64,000 nt of DNA from Rhodopseudomonas palustris (GCF_007005445.1 NZ_CP041387.1:2728001-2792000); one strand, 5' to 3'; shown: positions 16,601 through 24,854, counted from the stretch's first letter. Program-made: numbers and translations. Notes: a model not told the origin generated them from the sequence alone.

Positions 16601-17107
16601 ATGCCTGTATTGATCCGGCGCGGCACGCCCGCCGACGTCGCGGCGATCACCGACCTGACGATGCGTGCCTACGCCAAATGGCTGGCGCTGATCGGCTACG
16701 AGCCGCTGCCGATGCTCGCCGACTACGCGGCGGCGATCCAGGAGCATCGCTTCGACCTGCTCGAAGCCAACGGCGTGTTGGCGGCGCTGATCGAGACCGA
16801 GCTGCGCGACGACGATCTGTTGATCGTCAACGTCGCGGTCTCGCCGGACGCCCAGAAACGCGGCCACGGCCGCCGCCTGATGGCGCTCGCCGAACAGATC
16901 GCGCGTGAGGCGGACCGCAACACCCTGCGGCTCTACACCAACGAACGCTTCGAAGAGAACATCCGGCTCTACGCATCGCTCGGCTACGCACAGGAACGGC
17001 TGGAGACGCGGGCCAACGGAGCACGGGTGGTGCATATGGTGAAGCGGATGAAATCGTTGGCCACGTGCGGTCAGCATGATCGCAGTGGTGACCGAGATCA
17101 GAGCTAA
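16601..17107 (+). CDS. GNAT-family N-acetyltransferase
   Basis: 168 aa with a single GNAT domain: MPVLIRRGTPADVAAITDLT at the start, the acetyl-CoA P-loop VSPDAQKRGHGRRLM at about residues 82-96, and the late motif ENIRLYASLGY. It acetylates a primary amine of unknown identity. It follows the glycosyltransferase gene by 26 bases and is likely cotranscribed with it. The last 20 residues diverge and run towards the Fic region. Confidence 0.85.
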   Translation: MPVLIRRGTPADVAAITDLTMRAYAKWLALIGYEPLPMLADYAAAIQEHRFDLLEANGVLAALIETELRDDDLLIVNVAVSPDAQKRGHGRRLMALAEQIAREADRNTLRLYTNERFEENIRLYASLGYAQERLETRANGARVVHMVKRMKSLATCGQHDRSGDRDQS

Positions 17108-17139
17108 GCTCTCTTGCGCAGCCAGGGCTGAGCCAACAG

Positions 17140-17718
17140 CTAGGAATTATCGATCAACGCCTCGATCGCAGCCGCAAGAGGCATCTCGTCTCCATTGAAG
17201 CTTGCGATCATGGCATCCAGAAACGCAGCCGGCTGCAATTTCTCGAGTCCGATTGGACGACCGGCCCGCTCAGCGACCAAAAGGAAGAACGACAGCTGCG
17301 TACGGCCATTGCCCTCGCGGAAGGCGTGAATGGCGTTGAGTTCGGCAAGGAAGTGCGCCGACTTGGCAGCGAACTCCGCTGCATCGAGTCCTCGTAGCCA
17401 ATCGCTTCGTTTCAGCTCAGCAAAGAGCTTCTCTGCTTCGGTCTCGATGTTCTCCGGGTAGCAGAACATACTTCTGTTTTTGGCGATGCGGACATTTCGT
17501 ATCTGGCCGGCCCACTCGTACACATCCTGAAACAGGTGATGGTGAATCGCCTTGAAGTGCTCGAAATCCAGATTGCCATCGGGGACTTCTTCATCGGCCC
17601 GCGCGTCGCTGATCTCTGCTTCGAATTGCGATAGTTCGGCTGCATCGCGCAGATCCAGCTTATTCTTCAGGACCGTCGTGCCGGGATAGCAGTAGTCATC
17701 GGCCACGGCGTCATACAT
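17140..17718 (-). CDS. Fic/Doc-family toxin (class I Fic)
   Basis: 192 aa. The Fic core motif is HAFREGNGR at residues 131-139 and the flap region is around FQDVYEWAGQIRNVRIAK. Fic proteins modify hydroxyl groups of target proteins, usually by AMPylation from ATP. No inhibitory (S/T)xxxE(G/N) helix is present in the protein itself, which fits a class I toxin controlled by a separate antitoxin; a small gene lies 6 bases upstream. The usual second Arg after the motif (GRxxR) is Leu here (GRTQL), and His is followed by Ala instead of Pro, so the chemistry may differ. Confidence 0.88.
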   Translation of the reverse strand: MYDAVADDYCYPGTTVLKNKLDLRDAAELSQFEAEISDARADEEVPDGNLDFEHFKAIHHHLFQDVYEWAGQIRNVRIAKNRSMFCYPENIETEAEKLFAELKRSDWLRGLDAAEFAAKSAHFLAELNAIHAFREGNGRTQLSFFLLVAERAGRPIGLEKLQPAAFLDAMIASFNGDEMPLAAAIEALIDNS

Positions 17719-17724
17719 CGAAGA

Positions 17725-17925
17725 CTACGCTTTGCTGTACGCCTTGATGATCGCGTTGCGACGTGCTTCGGGACTACGGGCCTCGCTCTTGGCCGCAGCC
17801 TTGCAGCCCTTCATATCGGGCGAATACTCGATGCCTTCGACGGAGCTGATCTTCCTGAATCGGTCGCTGCCGATCACGAAGCCGCGCGTCTCGTTCGTTT
17901 TCAGCGATGTCTTTTTCGAAGCCAT
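17725..17925 (-). CDS. Probable antitoxin of the Fic toxin (66 aa)
   Basis: Small basic protein directly upstream of the Fic toxin, 6 bases apart. It contains FRKISSVEGIEYSP, whose SVEG portion resembles the Glu-Gly of Fic inhibitory helices, though the spacing to the Ser/Thr is not canonical. The C-terminus is a charged helix (SEARSPEARRNAIIKAY). Position, size and partial motif make it the likely inhibitor that blocks ATP binding by the toxin. No good ribosome-binding site is seen before the ATG. Confidence 0.65.
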   Translation of the reverse strand: MASKKTSLKTNETRGFVIGSDRFRKISSVEGIEYSPDMKGCKAAAKSEARSPEARRNAIIKAYSKA

Positions 17926-17975
17926 GGAGACAATCGTATCACAAATCGCCGGGGACCGCAGGCGGCATGGTGGCT

Positions 17976-18035
17976 TGGTGCAGGCGGCCGGGGTCGAACC
18001 GGCACAGCTCTTTCGAGCCGAGGGATCTTAAGTCC
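17976..18035. repeat. Partial tRNA-Leu copy: distal att site
   Basis: A 60-base near-perfect direct copy of the 3' part of the tRNA-Leu gene at 20702-20790, from the CCA end through the variable arm into the anticodon loop. Only two differences are seen (one in the acceptor stem, one in the anticodon loop). Beyond the anticodon stem the similarity ends abruptly. This is the classic mark left at the far end of an element that integrated by site-specific recombination into a tRNA gene. The intervening element is 18036-20701. Confidence 0.85.
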
Positions 18036-18175
18036 TAATGGCCATATGTTAACTAGCTGGTTTATTTAGTATTTTTTGATTGCAAAACGCAGCGCTCGTG
18101 CGGACCTGGCAACCGGTGCCGTTGCCAATAGCCGCCCCACCCGGCATAATAACCGGCAATATCAATGGCCTATTT

Positions 18176-18202
18176 ATCTATAAACTATTGATATTTATAG
18201 AT
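18176..18202. promoter_or_regulatory. 9-bp AT-rich inverted repeat before the first islet Fic gene
   Basis: ATCTATAAA and TTTATAGAT are perfect inverted arms with a 9-base spacer, about 45 bp before the likely start codon. The arms are flanked by direct copies of AACCGGCAA (near 18151 and 18205). It looks like an operator overlapping an AT-rich promoter. Confidence 0.45.
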
Positions 18203-18247
18203 TTAAACCGGCAAAGAAAGCGGCAAAAATTGAGCTCCCCCACCGCC

Positions 18248-19411
18248 ATGGAACCGTTGTTCCCGGAAGAAAACAAGGCGCTTACGGATCTTGCGACCGA
18301 CCTCGTCGCCAAGAGCAACGCCCTGGCGGGCCGCCTCCATCCGATCATCCAGACGAACGTCGGCGACCTCGTCCGGTCGATGAACTGCTACTACAGCAAT
18401 CTCATCGAGGGGCACCACACCCACCCCGTCGATATCGACCGGGCCCTGGCCGGGGACTACAGCGCCGAACCGGAAAAGCGAAACCTCCAGCTCGAAGCCC
18501 GCGCCCACATCGACGTCCAGCGGAAGATCGACCTCGGCGAAGCTCCCCAGCCGTCAACGTCAACGACCTTCATCGAGTGGGTACATAAGGAGTTCTGCCA
18601 GCAACTACCTGAGGACCTCCTGATTGTCTCTGATCCACGCACCGGCAAACAAGAGCGGGTGATCCCGGGCGAACTGCGGAAGGTGGCCGTCCAGGTCGGG
18701 CGTCACATCGCCCCGATGTCAGAGGACCTCGGGCCCTTGCTGATCCGCTTCGCAAGCGCCTATGGCGACACCAAGCTATCGACCATCCAACGCATCGTCG
18801 GTGTGGCGGCGTCCCACCACAGACTGCTGTGGATTCACCCCTTCGCCGATGGCAACGGCCGCGTCGCGCGCCTGTTCTCCCACGCCTTCCTGAAAGAGCT
18901 CGGCATCGGCTCGAGCCTCTGGTCGGTCTCACGAGGACTCGCCCGGGCGGTCGATAAGTACAAGGCCGCCCTGCAAGCCGCCGATGAACCACGGCGGGGC
19001 GATCTCGACGGTCGCGGCAACCTTACCCAATCGGGCCTGGTGGACTTCTGCACGTTCTTTCTCACCAGTTGCGTCGACCAGATCGTCTTTATGAACTCCC
19101 TGTTCGAACCCGGCGAACTCCAACGTCGCATCGAGATCTGGTGCGAAGAAGAAACCCGCGCTGGCCGCCTTCTCAAAGGCAGTTGGCCACTTCTTCGTGA
19201 AGCCCTGCTCTGCGGCGAGTTCGCGCGCGGCAAGGCTCCCGAACTGACCGGTTATCAGGAACGCCAAGCACGAACGGTGCTCAATACCCTCATTGAAAAA
19301 GGCTTCCTGATCTCGCCGACCTCACGCTCCGCGGTGCGGCTCGGCTTCCCGCTGGCCGTCATCGACCGATGGTTTCCGCGCCTGTATGTGGGACCGGCGG
19401 CCGCGACCTGA
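18248..19411 (+). CDS. Fic-domain protein with N-terminal inhibitory helix (class II)
   Basis: 387 aa from the chosen ATG. The inhibitory motif SNLIEG at residues 50-55 fits (S/T)xxxE(G/N) and would block ATP binding until relieved. The Fic core motif HPFADGNGRVAR at 197-208 is complete, including the acid and the second Arg. The C-terminal part (about 300-387) is a helical, probably winged-helix region. Predicted activity is AMPylation of a protein target. Upstream in-frame TTG codons could lengthen the N-terminus by up to 56 residues, but that part is low-quality and AT-rich. It is the first gene of the tRNA-bordered islet. Confidence 0.87.
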   Translation: MEPLFPEENKALTDLATDLVAKSNALAGRLHPIIQTNVGDLVRSMNCYYSNLIEGHHTHPVDIDRALAGDYSAEPEKRNLQLEARAHIDVQRKIDLGEAPQPSTSTTFIEWVHKEFCQQLPEDLLIVSDPRTGKQERVIPGELRKVAVQVGRHIAPMSEDLGPLLIRFASAYGDTKLSTIQRIVGVAASHHRLLWIHPFADGNGRVARLFSHAFLKELGIGSSLWSVSRGLARAVDKYKAALQAADEPRRGDLDGRGNLTQSGLVDFCTFFLTSCVDQIVFMNSLFEPGELQRRIEIWCEEETRAGRLLKGSWPLLREALLCGEFARGKAPELTGYQERQARTVLNTLIEKGFLISPTSRSAVRLGFPLAVIDRWFPRLYVGPAAAT

Positions 19412-19517
19412 CCGCCGAACTGCTGGTGCCGACGGCGGCGTCGAACCCGCACGACGCGTTCACGCCCGATGAGGCATAGAATGCCTTGCTATAACTCATT
19501 TTTCTTCCAATATTGGG

Positions 19518-19538
19518 CTATAGAAAGGAGTTCTATAG
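19518..19538 (+). promoter_or_regulatory. Inverted repeat with the Shine-Dalgarno in its loop
   Basis: CTATAGAA-AGGAG-TTCTATAG: perfect 8-bp arms around a 5-base loop that is exactly the ribosome-binding site AGGAG of the next Fic gene (ATG at 19542). It may act as a DNA operator or as an mRNA hairpin presenting the site. A similar CTATAACTCAT/CTATAGCTCAT direct repeat surrounds it. Confidence 0.5.
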
Positions 19539-19541
19539 CTC

Positions 19542-20645
19542 ATGTCTTGGAATTGGGAGGACCCGAACTGGCCCGTTTTTTCTTACGAAGCCAAAGGGTT
19601 AGATAAATTTGAAAGCGATTTTCTCTTGCGCTCCGGAGAGTTCATCGGAGCCTTCAAGCACGTCAGCCAGGATGAACAGACCAGCCTCCGCATCGAGTTG
19701 ATCAGTGAGGAAGCCCTCAAGACCTCAGAAATCGAAGGCGAGATCCTGAACCGCGATAGCGTGCAGTCCTCGCTTCGCTATCAATTCGGCCTCGCGAAGG
19801 ATCAACCGGACGTGCCAGCGGCCGAACGCGGCATCGCCGAGATGATGGTCGACCTCTATCGCAGGTTTGCCGAGCCACTCACCCACGAGGCTCTGTTCGG
19901 GTGGCACCAGATGCTCATGGCGCAGACGATGTCCATCCGGGTGGTGGGGGCCTACAGGACTCACGCCGATCCCATGCAGGTCGTGTCAGGACCAATCGCA
20001 CACCGCAGAGTCCACTTCGAAGCTCCACCGTCAGAGCGCGTGACGGAGGAGATGACGGCTTTCATCAACTGGTTCAACGAAACCGCTCCCGGTGGCCCCC
20101 AAGCGCTGCCCGCGCTCACACGCGCCGGGCTTGCTCACCTCTACTTTGTCAGCATTCACCCATTTGAAGATGGCAACGGGCGGATCGCGCGTGCCTTGGC
20201 TGAGAAATCACTGGCACAAAACCTCAACCAGCCCACGCTCATCGCTCTTGCCTACACCATCCAACATAAACGGAAAGCCTACTACGACGCCTTGGAGCAC
20301 AATAACAAGTCGACCGAAGTCACCGACTGGCTGGTCTATTTCGGGAAGACGGTCCTTGAAGCTCAGGACAACACCAATAAGCGGGTCGAGTTCTCCCTTG
20401 CCAAGACCCGATTCTACGGGCGCCTGCGTGGTCAATTGAATGAAAGGCAAGAGAAGGCTATCGCGCGCATGTTCGAGGAAGGGATCGAAGGCTTCAAAGG
20501 CGGCCTGAGCGCAGAGAACTATATCACCATCACCAAGGCGACCCGCTCCACCGCCACGCGTGATCTACAAGACCTTGTTGCAAAGGACGCCCTGACCCGA
20601 ACGGGTGAACTGCGCTATACTCGCTATCACCTGAAGCTGGACTAA
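19542..20645 (+). CDS. Fic-domain protein with DUF4172-like N-terminus (class II)
   Basis: 367 aa. The N-terminal domain (1-80; MSWNWEDPNWPVFSYEAKGL) resembles DUF4172. The inhibitory motif TSEIEG at 61-66 fits TxxxEG. The Fic core motif HPFEDGNGRIAR at 206-217 is complete. The C-terminal region (about 290-367) looks like a winged-helix domain (ITKATRSTATRDLQDLVAKD), so it may bind DNA and regulate its own gene. Predicted AMPylating enzyme kept inactive by its own helix. It is the second gene of the islet, 130 bp after the first and ending just before the tRNA. Confidence 0.9.
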   Translation: MSWNWEDPNWPVFSYEAKGLDKFESDFLLRSGEFIGAFKHVSQDEQTSLRIELISEEALKTSEIEGEILNRDSVQSSLRYQFGLAKDQPDVPAAERGIAEMMVDLYRRFAEPLTHEALFGWHQMLMAQTMSIRVVGAYRTHADPMQVVSGPIAHRRVHFEAPPSERVTEEMTAFINWFNETAPGGPQALPALTRAGLAHLYFVSIHPFEDGNGRIARALAEKSLAQNLNQPTLIALAYTIQHKRKAYYDALEHNNKSTEVTDWLVYFGKTVLEAQDNTNKRVEFSLAKTRFYGRLRGQLNERQEKAIARMFEEGIEGFKGGLSAENYITITKATRSTATRDLQDLVAKDALTRTGELRYTRYHLKLD

Positions 20646-20701
20646 TCGCCTCCCCAGCGAATCCAGCCTTGTTATCGATGTTCATTATCGGACTTGAGTG
20701 C

Positions 20702-20790
20702 TGGTGCGGGCGGCCGGGGTCGAACCGGCACAGCTCTTTCGAGCCGAGGGATTTTAAGTCCCTTGCGTCTACCAATTTCGCCACGCCCGC
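20702..20790 (-). tRNA. tRNA-Leu (anticodon UAA)
   Basis: 89 bases including an encoded CCA. Acceptor stem GCGGGCG / CGCCCGC, D-arm with GGTAGACGC, anticodon stem AGGGA/TCCCT with loop CTTAAAA giving anticodon UAA, a long variable arm (CGGCTCGAAAGAGCTG) typical of class II leucine tRNAs, and T-arm GGTTCGACCCC. The 3' end faces the Fic islet, whose insertion left the tRNA intact. Confidence 0.95.
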
Positions 20791-21140
20791 ATCCCGGACC
20801 GCGAGGCCGCCGAAAACTGGCGGCTGCGGCGGTGGCTGTCCGGCTCGGCGGCCGTGACCTTGCCAAGTTCCGCGCCAGTGCGCCGCATTCATAATCGACC
20901 CTGCGACGCAACGCAAAGCGGGGTTGCAGCGAAGCGGTGACTTCGCCGTCCGCGCGCTTTGACATCGCCCCGCATTGTCGGCTGGAATACGCACGGCGCC
21001 TGCGGCGTCGGGCACGGCGGTCTGTCTCACGCCGATGCCGATTCCGCTCTCCCTCTGCCCTGCCCCGCTCTTGCCCGTTCCTTGCATGCAGGCCGCCCGA
21101 GACGTCCCATAGAGCCCACCACAGCCGAGGTGACCCGCGC
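20791..21140. other. Gap between tRNA-Leu and the amidohydrolase gene
   Basis: About 350 bases, GC-rich, with no supported gene. The tRNA promoter must lie at its left end (reading leftwards) and the promoter of the amidohydrolase gene near its right end, but neither can be picked out with confidence. Confidence 0.35.
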
Positions 21141-22328
21141 ATGCCGACCATCGACCGTATCGACGCCTTCGCCGACGAACTGACCGCGATCCGCCGCGAC
21201 CTCCACGCCCATCCCGAGATCGGCTTCGAAGAGGTGCGGACCTCGGGCATCGTCGCCGACAAGCTCGGGCAATGGGGCATCGAGGTGCATCGCGGCATCG
21301 GCGGCACCGGCGTCGTCGGCGTGCTGAAGGGCAAAGGCGACGGCGGCCGCCGCATCGGTCTGCGCGCCGACATGGACGCGCTGCCGATGGACGAAGCCAC
21401 CAACCTGCCGTGGCGTTCGACCATCCCCGGCCGCTTCCACGGCTGCGGCCACGACGCCCACACCACCATGCTGCTCGGCACCGCACGTTATCTCGCCGAG
21501 ACCCGCAATTTCGACGGCACCGTGCACTTCATCTTCCAGCCCGCCGAGGAAGGCCTCGGCGGCGCCCGCGCGATGCTGAAGGACGGATTGTTCGAGAAAT
21601 TTCCGTGCGACGAAGTCTACGGCCTGCACAACGCGCCGGACCTCGGCCATGGCGAGATCGCGATCCGGCCCGGCCCGGCGATGGCCGGCGCCGATTTCTT
21701 CGACATCACCATCTCGGGCTACGGCGCCCACGGCGCAATGCCGGAACGCTCCAAGGACCCGGTGGTGATCGCGATGACGCTCGGCCAGGCGCTGCAGACC
21801 ATCGTCAGCCGCAACGTCGATCCGCTGCAATCTGCGGTGCTGTCGATCACCCAGATCCACTCCGGCTCGGCCTACAACGTGATCCCCGGCGAAGCTCGGC
21901 TCGCCGGCACGGTGCGCGCGTTCTCCGACGAGATCCGCAACCTGATCCGCACCCGGATGCGCGCGGTCGCGGCCGGCATCGCGGCGGCGTTCGAGGTCGA
22001 CATCAAGGTCGACATCCGCGACATCTTCAGCGTGCTGGTGAACGCCCCCGAGCACAGCGAGCGCGTCGCCGAAGTGGCGAGCAGCATCGTCGGCGAAGCC
22101 AATGTGAAGACCCGCGAAACGCCGAAGATGGGCAGCGAGGATTTCGCCGATATGCTGCAGGCGGTGCCCGGCGCGTATTTCTGGATCGGCCACGACGGCA
22201 ACGTGCCGCTGCACAATCCCGGCTTCGTGCTCGACGACAAGATCCTGCCGGTCGGCGCCAGCATGTTCGCCCGGCTGATCGAAACCCGGCTGCCGCTCGG
22301 CGGCAACGACGGAGCTGCGCATGTCTGA
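21141..22328 (+). CDS. M20-family amidohydrolase, hippurate-hydrolase-like
   Basis: 395 aa. Zinc-dependent M20 peptidase fold: HPEIGFEE and RADMDALPM, metal ligands in HGCGHDAHTTML and the catalytic Glu pair in PAEEG, then a dimerisation domain with the conserved GYGAHGAMP, and a C-terminal His region (GHDGNVPLHNPGF). These enzymes split N-acyl amino acids such as hippurate. The chosen ATG has GAGGTGA about 8 bases upstream; the open frame runs further but without family likeness. It overlaps the amidase gene by 8 bases, so the two are translationally coupled. Confidence 0.9.
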   Translation: MPTIDRIDAFADELTAIRRDLHAHPEIGFEEVRTSGIVADKLGQWGIEVHRGIGGTGVVGVLKGKGDGGRRIGLRADMDALPMDEATNLPWRSTIPGRFHGCGHDAHTTMLLGTARYLAETRNFDGTVHFIFQPAEEGLGGARAMLKDGLFEKFPCDEVYGLHNAPDLGHGEIAIRPGPAMAGADFFDITISGYGAHGAMPERSKDPVVIAMTLGQALQTIVSRNVDPLQSAVLSITQIHSGSAYNVIPGEARLAGTVRAFSDEIRNLIRTRMRAVAAGIAAAFEVDIKVDIRDIFSVLVNAPEHSERVAEVASSIVGEANVKTRETPKMGSEDFADMLQAVPGAYFWIGHDGNVPLHNPGFVLDDKILPVGASMFARLIETRLPLGGNDGAAHV

Positions 22329-23739
22329 CGGCCTCGCCACCACCGCCACCGCGCTGCACGACCTCTCCGCCACCGAACTGCTCGCCGGCTATTACGGCAA
22401 GCAGTTCTCGCCGAGCGAGGTGATGGAAGCGGTGATCGCCCAGGCGACGCGCTGGGAGCCGCATATCAATGCGCTGTATGCGTTCGATCCCGACACCGCG
22501 CGCAAGGCGGCGCAGGCCTCGACGGAGCGCTGGGCCAAGGGCGAGCCGCTCGGCCTGCTCGACGGCGTGCCGGTGACGATCAAGGAGAACGTCGCCACCG
22601 CAGGCGTGCCGGTGCCGCTCGGCGTGCCGATCACGCCGCTGACGCCGGCCACGGCCGATGCGCCGCCCGCCGCGCGGCTGCGCGAAGCCGGCGGCATTCT
22701 GTGGAGCAAGACGACGATGCCGGATTTCGGCATGCTGTCGTCGGGCCTCTCCAGCTTCCACGGCGTCACCCGCAATCCGTGGGACGTGTCGCAGAACACC
22801 GGCGGCTCCTCGGCCGGCGCCGGCGCTGCGGGCGCGGCCGGCTACGGGCCGCTGCATCTCGGCACCGATATCGGCGGCTCGGTGCGGCTGCCGGCGGCGT
22901 GGTGCGGCATCTTCGCGCTGAAGCCGAGCCTCGGCCGCGTGCCGATCGATCCGCCCTATGTGGGCCGCTGCGCCGGGCCGATGACCCGCACCGTCGACGA
23001 CGCCGCGTTGATGATGAGCGTGCTGTCGCAGCCCGACGGCCGCGACGGCATGAGCCTGCCGCCGCACGATTTCGACTGGAGTGAGCTCGACGTCGATATG
23101 CGCGGCAAGAAAATCGGCCTGCTCACCGATCTCGGCTTCGGCATGGCGCTGGAGGACGAGGTGCGCGACGTCGTCACGCAGGCGGCGCGCACCTTCGAGG
23201 CGCAGGGCGCGATCGTCGAGCCGGTCGGGCTCGGCTTCACGCGCGAGATGATGGACGGGCTCGACGCGTTCTGGCGGGCGCGGATGTGGAGCGATCTGGC
23301 GCAATTCTCCGACGAGCAGCGCGCACGCGTGCTGCCCTACATCGTGCGCTGGGCCGAGCCCGGCGCGCGGCTGAGCGGTGTCGAGGTGGTCCGCGGCTTC
23401 AACCAGACCATGGCGATGCGCGCGCTCGGCGCGAAGCTGTTTGCCGGCATCGACTATCTGATCTCGCCGGTGGCGCCGGTGGTGAGCTTCGCCGCCGACG
23501 TCGCGTCGCCGTGGAATGATCCGGACCGGCCGTTCGATCACATCCTCTATACCGTGCCCTGGAATATGGCGGAGAATCCCGCCGCCTCGATCAACGCCGG
23601 CTACAGCGCCAAGGGCTTCCCGATCGGCGTGCAGATCGTCGGCAAACGCTTCGATGATCTCGGCGTGCTGCGCATGGCGAAGGCGTTCGAAGGCCTGCGC
23701 GGCGAACAGAAGCCGTGGCCGGTCGTGCCGCGCGCTTGA
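22321..23739 (+). CDS. Amidase (amidase-signature family)
   Basis: 472 aa. The Ser-cisSer-Lys triad is recognisable: Lys in VTIKENVAT, the Gly/Ser-rich block NTGGSSAGAGAAGA, and the nucleophile Ser in TDIGGSVRLPA. It hydrolyses an amide to acid plus ammonia. The gene starts inside the end of the amidohydrolase gene, suggesting stepwise breakdown of the same compound, such as an N-acyl or amide derivative of an aromatic acid. That pathway link is inferred from gene order only. Confidence 0.9.
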   Translation: MSDGLATTATALHDLSATELLAGYYGKQFSPSEVMEAVIAQATRWEPHINALYAFDPDTARKAAQASTERWAKGEPLGLLDGVPVTIKENVATAGVPVPLGVPITPLTPATADAPPAARLREAGGILWSKTTMPDFGMLSSGLSSFHGVTRNPWDVSQNTGGSSAGAGAAGAAGYGPLHLGTDIGGSVRLPAAWCGIFALKPSLGRVPIDPPYVGRCAGPMTRTVDDAALMMSVLSQPDGRDGMSLPPHDFDWSELDVDMRGKKIGLLTDLGFGMALEDEVRDVVTQAARTFEAQGAIVEPVGLGFTREMMDGLDAFWRARMWSDLAQFSDEQRARVLPYIVRWAEPGARLSGVEVVRGFNQTMAMRALGAKLFAGIDYLISPVAPVVSFAADVASPWNDPDRPFDHILYTVPWNMAENPAASINAGYSAKGFPIGVQIVGKRFDDLGVLRMAKAFEGLRGEQKPWPVVPRA

Positions 23740-23767
23740 CCAAGGCCGCACACACCTCCTAACCATT

Positions 23768-23870
23768 GTCATTCCGGGGCGCGAGCGCCAGCTCGCGAGC
23801 CCGGAATCCATGCGCACCGACAGGGGCTATGGATTCCGGGCCTGCGCGCGAGCGCGCATCCCGGAATGAC
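23768..23870. repeat. Dispersed palindromic repeat, family A
   Basis: Begins GTCATTCCGGGGCGCGAGCG and ends with the inverse CGCATCCCGGAATGAC. It is a long imperfect palindrome of about 100 bp between the amidase and crotonase genes. Copies of the same family occur at 24855, 44660, 51643, 58621 and 60438. Confidence 0.85.
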
Positions 23871-23917
23871 GCGCCGAAAGGCATCAACAAGAACAACAAC
23901 GGGCGAAGGAAACACCC

Positions 23918-24808
23918 ATGAGTTTCGAGACCATCAAATACGAGGTCGCCGATCAGATCCTCACCATCACGCTGAACCGCCCCGAGAAGCTCAACGCCTT
24001 CAATCCGGCGATGCAGGCCGAGCTGATCGAGGCGTTCGACAAGGCCGATGCCGACGACAACGTGCGCGCCATCATCGTCACCGGCGAAGGCCGCGCGTTC
24101 TGCGCCGGTGCCGATCTGTCCTCCGGCGCCGACACTTTCGATCGCGACGCCCGCCGCGGCCCAGTGCGCCGCAATGCCGACGGCTCGGCGGACTACTCCG
24201 ATCCGCAGGTGCGCGACGGCGGCGGCCAGGTGACGCTGCGGATCTTCAAGTGCCTGAAGCCGGTGATCGCGGCGGTGAACGGCCCGGCGGTCGGCATCGG
24301 CGTCACCATGCAGCTCGCCATGGACATCCGCATCGCGTCCGAGGCCGCGCGGTTCGGCTTCGTGTTCTCGCAGCGCGGCATCGTGCCGGAAGCGGCGTCG
24401 AGCTGGTTCCTGCCGCGCATCGTCGGCATCGCCCAGGCCCTGGAGTGGTGCTACACGGGCCGCGTGTTCCCGGCGCAGGAAGCGCTCGACGGCAAGCTGG
24501 TCAGCCGCGTGGTGCCGGCCGATCAGCTCCTCGACACCGCGCGCACGCTCGCCAAGGAAATCGCCGCCAAGACCGCGCCGGTGTCGGTGGCGCTGATCCG
24601 GCAGATGATGTGGCGGATGATGGGCGCCGACGATCCGATGGAAGCCCACAAGATCGACAGCCGCGGCATCTACGAGCGCGGACGCTCCGACGACGTCAAG
24701 GAAGGCGTCTCCTCGTTCCTGGAAAAGCGCCCGGCGCAGTTCAAGAACAAGATCACCACCGACATGCCGCCCTACTTCCCGTGGTGGGACGAGCGCGAGT
24801 ACAAGTAA
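23918..24808 (+). CDS. Enoyl-CoA hydratase/isomerase (crotonase) family protein
   Basis: 296 aa. Crotonase fold with the first oxyanion-hole block AFCAGADLSSG and the second region NGPAVGIGVTMQLAMDIRIA; the catalytic Glu is in QRGIVPEAASSW. It is longer than classical crotonases because of an insert after the first block (about residues 70-95). It hydrates or isomerises an acyl-CoA. It is convergent with the acyl-CoA synthetase gene, with family A repeats on both sides. Confidence 0.88.
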   Translation: MSFETIKYEVADQILTITLNRPEKLNAFNPAMQAELIEAFDKADADDNVRAIIVTGEGRAFCAGADLSSGADTFDRDARRGPVRRNADGSADYSDPQVRDGGGQVTLRIFKCLKPVIAAVNGPAVGIGVTMQLAMDIRIASEAARFGFVFSQRGIVPEAASSWFLPRIVGIAQALEWCYTGRVFPAQEALDGKLVSRVVPADQLLDTARTLAKEIAAKTAPVSVALIRQMMWRMMGADDPMEAHKIDSRGIYERGRSDDVKEGVSSFLEKRPAQFKNKITTDMPPYFPWWDEREYK

Positions 24809-24854
24809 GCGCCTGCGGACGGCACCGAGGCTCGCGCGCTTGAGCCACAGACAC

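Larger units (their letters stand above)
18036..20701. mobile_element. 2.7-kb tRNA-Leu genomic islet with two Fic genes
   Basis: DNA lying immediately after the 3' end of an intact tRNA-Leu gene and closed by a 60-bp copy of that 3' end. It contains only two Fic-domain genes and AT-rich promoter regions, with no integrase, so it is either a deletion remnant or moved by an integrase supplied elsewhere. Its base composition (for example 18036-18230 and 19470-19560) is clearly more AT-rich than the GC-rich surroundings. Confidence 0.75.

Noticed and set aside
17976..18035. A second functional tRNA-Leu gene.
   Set aside because: Only the 3' part is present; the D-arm and 5' acceptor strand are missing and the acceptor stem has a mismatch. 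It is an integration scar.
22027..23817. Long open frames antisense to clear genes (also 5309-6859, 26917-28974, 34640-36586 and 56651-58612).
   Set aside because: They lie opposite well-supported enzymes, have no family likeness and show Arg/His/Ala-rich composition. Long antisense frames are expected from the strong GC bias at third codon positions.
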